From positions 1-49,615 of the forward strand of contig JAQCKU010000002.1 of NCBI GenBank assembly GCA_027592195.1: a stretch of 49,615 bases of DNA, given 5' to 3'. Position 1 is the stretch's first letter; each line of letters starts with the position of its first letter. Under the pieces are notes generated by a model. The model ran no database searches and was not told the origin of the DNA. It saw nothing but the letters and a program-made list of their open reading frames with translations. This document shows, piece by piece, positions 42,948 to 49,615 of the stretch. The translations under genes were made by a program, and so were the position numbers. Source of the DNA: Actinomycetota bacterium (GTDB taxonomy: Bacteria; Actinomycetota; Actinomycetes; Nanopelagicales; Nanopelagicaceae).

Positions 42948-43730
42948 GTGGGAAAAATTTTGGCAGCGACTGGTGAGGGTTTTAATCCACCGGGTGCTAA
43001 AGATTTTGATCTTCCTCCATTTATCGATGGCGTAGCTTTCGCGACTAAACCAATTCTTCTTCTATTTCTCTCGGTTGCACTCATTTCGTTTTTCTTTATC
43101 GTCTCCTCACGTAAAGCTGCAGTGGTGCCAAGCAAACTGCAATTTGCAGGTGAAGGCGTTTACAGCTTTGTCCGTGAAGGTTTAGGGCGAGAAATCATTG
43201 GCCATGATTTCTTAAAATTTGTTCCATACCTTTTTACGCTTTTCACATTTATTTTAGTAAATAATTTCTTTGGAATTATTCCTTTAATTCAATTTCCAAC
43301 AATGTCTCGAGTCTCATTTCCTTATGTTCTAGCGGTCATTACATTTCTTGTCTTCCACTATGTCGGTGTAAAGAAACAGGGAGTTATTAAGTACATTAAA
43401 GAAATTGCATTTATGCCAGGTGTTCCAAAGCCGGTCTATATTCTCTTGACGCCAATAGAGATTGCAACATTTTTTATAGTACGTCCGCTAACGCTCTCAC
43501 TCCGTCTTTTTGCAAATATGTTTGCCGGACATCTTCTTCTGCTCGTCTTTTTCTTAGGGGGAGAGCACCTTCTTATGGGCGCCATTGGTTTGAAAATTGT
43601 GAGTCCATTTGCCTTTATTATTGGGATTGCACTGACTTTCTTTGAATTTATGATTCAAATACTTCAGGCATATATCTTTACACTACTAACAGCGCTCTAT
43701 ATCGCTGGAGCGTTGGCGGATGAGCACTAA
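42948..43730 (+). CDS. atpB: ATP synthase Fo subunit a
   Basis: Membrane subunit holding the two proton half-channels. The 260-residue product has about six to seven helices, the essential arginine R186 in LRLFANMFAGH, and the C-terminal helix FEFMIQILQAYIFTLLTALY (pattern FMIQILQAY). The start is GTG 42948 behind GGGAG. It is the first structural gene of the operon; the leader and the hairpin to atpE suggest separate tuning of the stoichiometry. Confidence 0.96.
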   Translation: MGKILAATGEGFNPPGAKDFDLPPFIDGVAFATKPILLLFLSVALISFFFIVSSRKAAVVPSKLQFAGEGVYSFVREGLGREIIGHDFLKFVPYLFTLFTFILVNNFFGIIPLIQFPTMSRVSFPYVLAVITFLVFHYVGVKKQGVIKYIKEIAFMPGVPKPVYILLTPIEIATFFIVRPLTLSLRLFANMFAGHLLLLVFFLGGEHLLMGAIGLKIVSPFAFIIGIALTFFEFMIQILQAYIFTLLTALYIAGALADEH

Positions 43731-43784
43731 GAGTAAATAAGAGTAAAGAAGAGAAAAACGAGATAAGGAAATAAGTTAAGAATT

Positions 43785-43807
43785 CCGAATCGCGCTCGGT
43801 GATTCGG
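43785..43807 (+). promoter_or_regulatory. Stem-loop in the atpB-atpE spacer
   Basis: CCGAATC (43785-43791) and GATTCGG (43801-43807) form a perfect 7-bp stem with a 9-nt loop, just before the GGAAGGG ribosome-binding site of atpE. No T-tract follows, so it is not a terminator; an mRNA-stability or processing element is likelier. Confidence 0.5.
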
Positions 43808-43829
43808 TGAAGATGGAAGGGTAAGAACA

Positions 43830-44033
43830 ATGGATGGTTCGCTCAATCTGGTCGGTTATGGCCTATCTGCAATTGGACCAGCAATCGCAACTGGCATGAT
43901 CTTTGCTGCTTATATAAGCGGAGTAGCACGCCAACCTGAAGCGCGTTCAGTTCTCCAACCAATTGCGTTCCTCGGATTCGCTTTGGCTGAAGCACTCGCA
44001 CTCTTTGGTCTAGTCCTAGCATTCGTCCTCTAA
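43830..44033 (+). CDS. atpE: ATP synthase Fo subunit c
   Basis: Ring subunit, 67 residues in two hydrophobic helices joined by the polar loop ARQPEAR. The ion-binding carboxylate is E54 in [12 protein letters not shown]. Helix 1 has GPAIATG where sodium-type rings have a P-x-x-x-Q pattern, and E54 is followed by A rather than S/T, so it should carry protons. It is somewhat shorter than the mycobacterial subunit (about 81) because the N-terminus is minimal. GGAAGGG is upstream of the ATG. Confidence 0.97.
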   Translation: MDGSLNLVGYGLSAIGPAIATGMIFAAYISGVARQPEARSVLQPIAFLGFALAEALALFGLVLAFVL

Positions 44034-44053
44034 GTGAGAACGAATAGATAACT

Positions 44054-44584
44054 ATGAAGACATTTTCGTTTGCAGCAGCAGAAGAGTTAAACCCACTCAT
44101 CCCTCATACTGCTGAGATCATTGCAGGCTTTATCGCTTTTGCGCTTTTGTATATGGTCATTCGCAGCAAAGTAACGCCAATGTTTGAGAAGGCATTTACA
44201 GCAAGAACTGAGGCGATCGAAGGGGGAATGGCTAAGGCAGAGCAGGCTCAACGCGATGCGGAAGTAGCCCTCGCTCAATATACAAAGCAGCTAGCAAGTG
44301 CACAGACAGAGGCGCTCTCAATAAGGGAGGAAGCAAGAGTCCAAGGTGCAGCAATTTTGGAAGAGCTTCGCATGCAAGCTCAACAAGATGCGGCACGGAT
44401 CACAGCGGCAGCAAGCGCCTCTATTGAGTCGGAACGGCAACAGGCGATTGTTTCGCTACGCAATGAAGTGGGAACTTTAGCGACAGAGCTTGCCTCCAAA
44501 ATTGTTGGTGAGGCCCTTGAAGATCAGGTGAGACAGTCACGGATAGTTGACCGTTTCCTTGAAGATCTTGAGAAGAGTCGGTAG
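44054..44584 (+). CDS. atpF: ATP synthase Fo subunit b
   Basis: Peripheral stalk subunit, 176 residues: a short periplasmic N-terminus, one transmembrane helix (about 20-38), then a long charged, alanine-rich amphipathic helix that dimerises and ends near subunit delta. RTEAIEGGMAKAEQAQRDAEVALAQY is the usual b-subunit region. It is separate from delta here, whereas mycobacteria have a fused b-delta gene at this position. It lies 20 bases after atpE. Confidence 0.95.
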   Translation: MKTFSFAAAEELNPLIPHTAEIIAGFIAFALLYMVIRSKVTPMFEKAFTARTEAIEGGMAKAEQAQRDAEVALAQYTKQLASAQTEALSIREEARVQGAAILEELRMQAQQDAARITAAASASIESERQQAIVSLRNEVGTLATELASKIVGEALEDQVRQSRIVDRFLEDLEKSR

Positions 44585-44663
44585 CAGTAAAGAGTTTTAA
44601 GAGAACTATTACATATTTATAGAGATATATCTCCAGCTAAAAATTGAGAGTTAGGAAGAGTTA

Positions 44664-45503
44664 ATGTCAAAGAAAGATCTTGGTGGGACAAGCAGATCAT
44701 CGCTTGCCGCAGTCAGGTCTATCCTCGACGAAAAACTCAAAGGTTTAGATGCCAAGGCGAGCCAGCTCATGGCCCAGGATCTCTTTACAGCCTTAGCAAT
44801 TACTGATTCATCCCTTGGCCTGCGTCGCGCACTGACCGATCCTTCTCGAGATAGCGGAGCTAAAGGTAAATTAGTGGAAGATCTTTTTGGGAAAGTGATA
44901 TCACCGGGCGCACTTTCCTTAATAAGGGCACTTTCGAGCCAACGTTGGTCTTCATCTGGCAACTTCTCTGATGCTTTGGAGGCGATTGCAATTGGAGCGC
45001 TAGCAGCATCTGCAGAGGGAGCAGGAGAATTAGAGAAGGTTGAGGTAGAAATCTTCTCTATAGGACGGATTGTTACCTCTGAAAGTGAGCTTCGCCAGAG
45101 CCTCAATGATCGAAAATATTCTGGTGAGGCAAAGAGTTCACTCCTTCGCTCCATATTTGAAGGCAAGGTTTCAGGCTCAACCCTTCGAGTACTGAACTAC
45201 ATCAGCGCACATCTTCGAGGAAGAAATATTGAGCGGACAATTGAATTTTATGGCACCGCTCTTGCCTCCTATAAGGAGCGCTCTGTGGCTCATGTGAAGA
45301 GCGCAATTGCGCTCAGCGCAGAGCAAGAGAGCAAGCTCGCTTCAGCTCTTGAAAAATCACTTGGCAGACGAGTTCGTTTAAGTGTTGAAGTTGATCCAAC
45401 TGTTCTGGGGGGAATCTCCATTCAGGTAGGAGATGAGCTCATCGATGGCACTGTTATTAACCGACTTGTGAATGCAAGTCGTTCATTGGTCGGAAAGCAA
45501 TAG
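44664..45503 (+). CDS. atpH: ATP synthase F1 subunit delta
   Basis: Connects the peripheral stalk to the top of F1. The 279-residue product is longer than the E. coli subunit (about 177), the normal length for actinobacteria. The C-terminal family pattern VRLSVEVDPTVLGGISIQVGDELIDGTV (key words DPTVLGG, IDGTV) is present. It begins 79 bases after atpF, a gap that holds only an A/T-rich sequence and the ribosome-binding region. Confidence 0.94.
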   Translation: MSKKDLGGTSRSSLAAVRSILDEKLKGLDAKASQLMAQDLFTALAITDSSLGLRRALTDPSRDSGAKGKLVEDLFGKVISPGALSLIRALSSQRWSSSGNFSDALEAIAIGALAASAEGAGELEKVEVEIFSIGRIVTSESELRQSLNDRKYSGEAKSSLLRSIFEGKVSGSTLRVLNYISAHLRGRNIERTIEFYGTALASYKERSVAHVKSAIALSAEQESKLASALEKSLGRRVRLSVEVDPTVLGGISIQVGDELIDGTVINRLVNASRSLVGKQ

Positions 45504-45521
45504 AAAACAAAGGAGATAAAC

Positions 45522-47147
45522 ATGGCGGACATTGCGATTAAACCAGAAGCGATCCGTGATGCCTTAACGAGTTTTGTTAAGTCATACGATCCGGGTGTCG
45601 CATCTCGCGATGAAATCGGAACTGTTGTTGAAGCAGGCGATGGCATTGCTCGTGTTGAGGGTCTTCCTTCAACGATGACCAACGAGTTGCTTAAATTCGA
45701 GAACGGAACCTTAGGGCTTGCACTCAATCTTGATGTCCGCGAAATCGGCGTTGTTATCTTGGGTGAGTTCACAGGCATCGAAGAGGGAACCCAGGTTCGT
45801 CGAACCGGCGAGATCCTCTCTGTCCCAGTAGGCGATGGTTTCCTAGGTCGCGTTGTTGATGCGCTAGGTCGCCCCATTGATGGAAAAGGTGAAATTAAGG
45901 CTGAAGCGATTAGAGCACTTGAACTTCAGGCGCCCTCAGTTGTTCAACGTCAACCGGTGAAAGAACCGTTGGCCACAGGTATTAAAGCTATCGATGCTAT
46001 GACTGCTATCGGTCGAGGACAGCGACAACTTATTATTGGTGATCGTCAGACCGGAAAGACCGCAGTTGCTATCGATACCATCATTAACCAGAAAGATAAT
46101 TGGAACTCTGGTGATCCAAAGAAGCGCGTGAAATGTATCTATGTAGCTATTGGACAAAAAGGTTCAACAATTGCTTCTGTAAAGGCAGCCCTTGAAGAAG
46201 CTGGCGCAATGGAGTACACAACAATTGTTGCTGCTCCAGCATCAGATCCTGCTGGTTTTAAATATCTATCTCCTTATGCAGGTTCTGCCATTGGCCAGCA
46301 TTGGATGTACAAGGGCGATCACGTATTAATTGTTTTTGATGATCTATCAAAACAAGCTGAGGCTTATAGAAGCGTCTCGCTCCTACTGCGTCGTCCACCA
46401 GGTCGCGAAGCCTATCCAGGAGATGTTTTCTACTTACATTCACGACTTCTTGAGCGTTGCGCAAAGCTCTCTGATGAGTTAGGTGGCGGTTCAATGACTG
46501 GACTTCCCATCATTGAGACGAAAGGTAATGACGTTTCAGCCTTTATCCCAACAAACGTTATCTCGATTACAGATGGTCAGTGCTTCCTTGAGACAGATCT
46601 ATTTAACGCTGGCGTACGTCCTGCAATCAACGTAGGTATCTCGGTATCTCGTGTTGGTGGTTCTGCACAGACTAAAGCTATGAAAAAGATTGCTGGTCGT
46701 CTCCGACTTGATCTGGCGCAGTTCCGAGAGCTTGAAGCTTTTGCTGCCTTTGGATCAGATCTTGATGCCGCATCGAAGGCGCAGCTTGAGCGAGGAGCAC
46801 GTCTTGTTGAATTGTTAAAGCAGGGTCAGTACTCACCATTCTCACTCGAGCGAATGATTCTCTCAATCTGGGCGGGAACTACTGGACAGCTTGATGATAT
46901 TGCCGTTGCTGATATTCGACGTTTTGAGAGCGAGTTCTTGGACTTTGTCTCACGTGAACGGAAAGAAATATTCCAGGTAATTGCAGAGACAAAAGAACTC
47001 TCTGACGATACGGTAGCAAAGATGGTTGAAGCGGTATCTGCCTTTAAAAAGCAGTTTGCGGCAACCGGATCACAATCTATTAATGAAGCGGATGTTCCTG
47101 CTGAAGGCCATGACGCTCAGGAGCAAATCACGAGGTATAAGAAGTAA
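45522..47147 (+). CDS. atpA: ATP synthase F1 subunit alpha
   Basis: Regulatory nucleotide-binding subunit of F1. The 541-residue protein shows the beta-barrel domain (about 25-95), P-loop GDRQTGKT (173-180), [13 protein letters not shown]-like VAIGQKGS, the Walker B region [12 protein letters not shown] and [14 protein letters not shown], the alpha signature. AAAGGAGAT precedes the ATG. It has the usual C-terminal helical domain and an acidic end. Confidence 0.98.
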   Translation: MADIAIKPEAIRDALTSFVKSYDPGVASRDEIGTVVEAGDGIARVEGLPSTMTNELLKFENGTLGLALNLDVREIGVVILGEFTGIEEGTQVRRTGEILSVPVGDGFLGRVVDALGRPIDGKGEIKAEAIRALELQAPSVVQRQPVKEPLATGIKAIDAMTAIGRGQRQLIIGDRQTGKTAVAIDTIINQKDNWNSGDPKKRVKCIYVAIGQKGSTIASVKAALEEAGAMEYTTIVAAPASDPAGFKYLSPYAGSAIGQHWMYKGDHVLIVFDDLSKQAEAYRSVSLLLRRPPGREAYPGDVFYLHSRLLERCAKLSDELGGGSMTGLPIIETKGNDVSAFIPTNVISITDGQCFLETDLFNAGVRPAINVGISVSRVGGSAQTKAMKKIAGRLRLDLAQFRELEAFAAFGSDLDAASKAQLERGARLVELLKQGQYSPFSLERMILSIWAGTTGQLDDIAVADIRRFESEFLDFVSRERKEIFQVIAETKELSDDTVAKMVEAVSAFKKQFAATGSQSINEADVPAEGHDAQEQITRYKK

Positions 47148-47150
47148 ATC

Positions 47151-48065
47151 ATGGGTGCTCAACTTCGTATATATCGTCGACGTATTCGCTCGGTTAAAGC
47201 AACCAAGAAGATTACTCGTGCCATGGAACTTATCTCGGCATCGCGTATCGTCAAGGCGCAACAACGAGTATCTGCATCGACTCCTTATGCGAACGAGTTA
47301 ACTCGAGCAGTATCTGCAGTGGCAACATTTTCAAATACTGATCACCCATTAACTTCTACTTCAGAGAATCCAAAACGAGCTGCGGTATTAATTATCACCG
47401 CCGATCGTGGAATGGCTGGAGCCTATTCAAGCGCTGCAATAAAAGAAGGTGATGGCCTCATCAACGGTCTTAAAGAGCGTGGATTGGAAGTGAACGTATT
47501 TCTTGTCGGAAGAAAAGCTATTAATTACTACAAATTCCGAAATAGAAAGATCACCAATTCATGGAGTGGATTTTCTGATAATCCGACTTATGCAGATGCA
47601 AAAGCGGTATCAGATGATCTCATCGCATCATTTTTACGAGATGCTCAGATCGATCTTACCGGTGTAGATGAGCTACATGTTGTCTACACTGAATTTCGAT
47701 CCATGATTTCTCAACTTCCTTTCTCCAAGAGAATGCTTCCCCTTGAAGTTGTTGAAAGTGATGGACCTGCTCCACAAGGTCTTCTTCCTATGTATGAATT
47801 TGAACCTAACGCAAGTGAGGTTCTTAATGCGCTGTTGCCACGTTACATCGAGTCACGTGTTTACAACGCAATGCTTCAAAGCGCTGCATCAGAGCATGCG
47901 GCAAGACGTAGAGCAATGAAATCAGCAACTGATAATGCTGATGAGTTAATCAAATCCTTTACCCGACTTGCTAATGCGGCTCGTCAGGCAGAAATTACCC
48001 AAGAGATCAGTGAAATTGTAGGCGGCGCGGATGCGTTGTCTTCAGCTAGTGCAGGGAGCGAATAA
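47151..48065 (+). CDS. atpG: ATP synthase F1 subunit gamma
   Basis: Central rotor shaft. The 304-residue protein has the N-terminal helix [20 protein letters not shown] followed by [12 protein letters not shown], and the C-terminal helix [17 protein letters not shown], both diagnostic of gamma. The ATG is 3 bases after the atpA stop, and atpD begins directly after its stop, so the three are tightly coupled. Confidence 0.97.
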   Translation: MGAQLRIYRRRIRSVKATKKITRAMELISASRIVKAQQRVSASTPYANELTRAVSAVATFSNTDHPLTSTSENPKRAAVLIITADRGMAGAYSSAAIKEGDGLINGLKERGLEVNVFLVGRKAINYYKFRNRKITNSWSGFSDNPTYADAKAVSDDLIASFLRDAQIDLTGVDELHVVYTEFRSMISQLPFSKRMLPLEVVESDGPAPQGLLPMYEFEPNASEVLNALLPRYIESRVYNAMLQSAASEHAARRRAMKSATDNADELIKSFTRLANAARQAEITQEISEIVGGADALSSASAGSE

Positions 48066-49487
<1,422 letters not shown>

Positions 49488-49490
49488 GCG

Positions 49491-49615
49491 ATGTCAGAGC
49501 TACGCGTTGAATTAGTTTCACCAGAGAAGCGGGTGTGGAGTGGCGGCGCCGTAGTGGTCTCAGCCAGAACTCTTGAAGGCGATATTGGTATTTTGCTAGA
49601 CCACTCTCCGCTCTT
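49491..49615 (+). CDS. atpC: ATP synthase F1 subunit epsilon, 3'-truncated by the window edge
   Basis: The first 41 codons are present: MSELRVELVSPEKRVWSGGA and then LEGDIGILLDHSPL, the N-terminal beta-sandwich of epsilon with the conserved GDIGILxxHxPL. It begins 3 bases after atpD and runs off the right edge. Epsilon links rotor and c-ring and can restrain ATP hydrolysis. Confidence 0.95.
   Translation, partial: MSELRVELVSPEKRVWSGGAVVVSARTLEGDIGILLDHSPL

Overview
The window looks like a piece of a small, compact, low-to-moderate G+C actinobacterial chromosome, most likely of the freshwater acI type (Nanopelagicales: Planktophila/Nanopelagicus relatives). This is an inference from three things: gene order matching the actinobacterial chromosome (prfB-ftsE-ftsX-smpB-ssrA; argS-lysA-hom-thrC-thrB-rho-rpmE-prfA-prmC-sua5-wecA-atpIBEFHAGDC, the Mycobacterium tuberculosis order), an actinorhodopsin gene, and very tight packing at modest G+C. 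No marker here fixes the genus.

Bases 1-7100 hold the end of a methylmalonate-semialdehyde dehydrogenase gene, a small membrane protein, then prfB, ftsE, ftsX, a C-terminal processing peptidase, smpB and the tmRNA gene: translation termination and rescue plus septal peptidoglycan control. Bases 7100-17600 are mostly on the minus strand: a DUF222/HNH protein beside ssrA, a complete branched-chain amino-acid-type ABC importer (livHMGFK), a three-gene proton-translocating transhydrogenase (pntA1-pntA2-pntB) and argF. Bases 17570-25240 carry a DUF3039 protein, an exported GH18 protein, clpS, DUF2017, a minus-strand actinorhodopsin gene set between two housekeeping blocks, murI-rph-rdgB, and a membrane protein with a histone-H1-like lysine-rich N-terminus. 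Bases 25230-28070 hold a membrane acyltransferase with an SGNH domain, a coiled-coil protein and tRNA-Leu(UAG). From 28190 to the right edge everything is on the plus strand: argS, lysine/threonine biosynthesis, rho, rpmE, prfA, prmC, a motif-degenerate Sua5/YrdC protein, glyA, a WecA/TagO-type transferase and the whole F1Fo ATP synthase operon, cut in atpC.

Three machines that share the proton gradient lie here: a light-driven proton pump (rhodopsin, DTE motif), PntAB and the proton-type ATP synthase. The items most worth a second look are the G+C-rich, hairpin-rich leader in front of the rhodopsin gene; the H1-like membrane protein together with lysine-rich tails on other proteins; the degenerate Sua5-like protein in the locus normally holding an essential tRNA t6A enzyme; a nine-codon leader ORF overlapping the start of rho; a 24-bp divergent argF/DUF3039 promoter whose two -10 hexamers abut; and a recurrent leaderless promoter layout, TANNNT followed 6-7 nt later by the start codon. 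No insertion sequence, CRISPR array, rRNA or prophage was seen. No intergenic gap exceeds about 300 bases; the longest (6428-6691, in front of ssrA) shows nothing I can name apart from two copies of an AGGGATAAA-like word.
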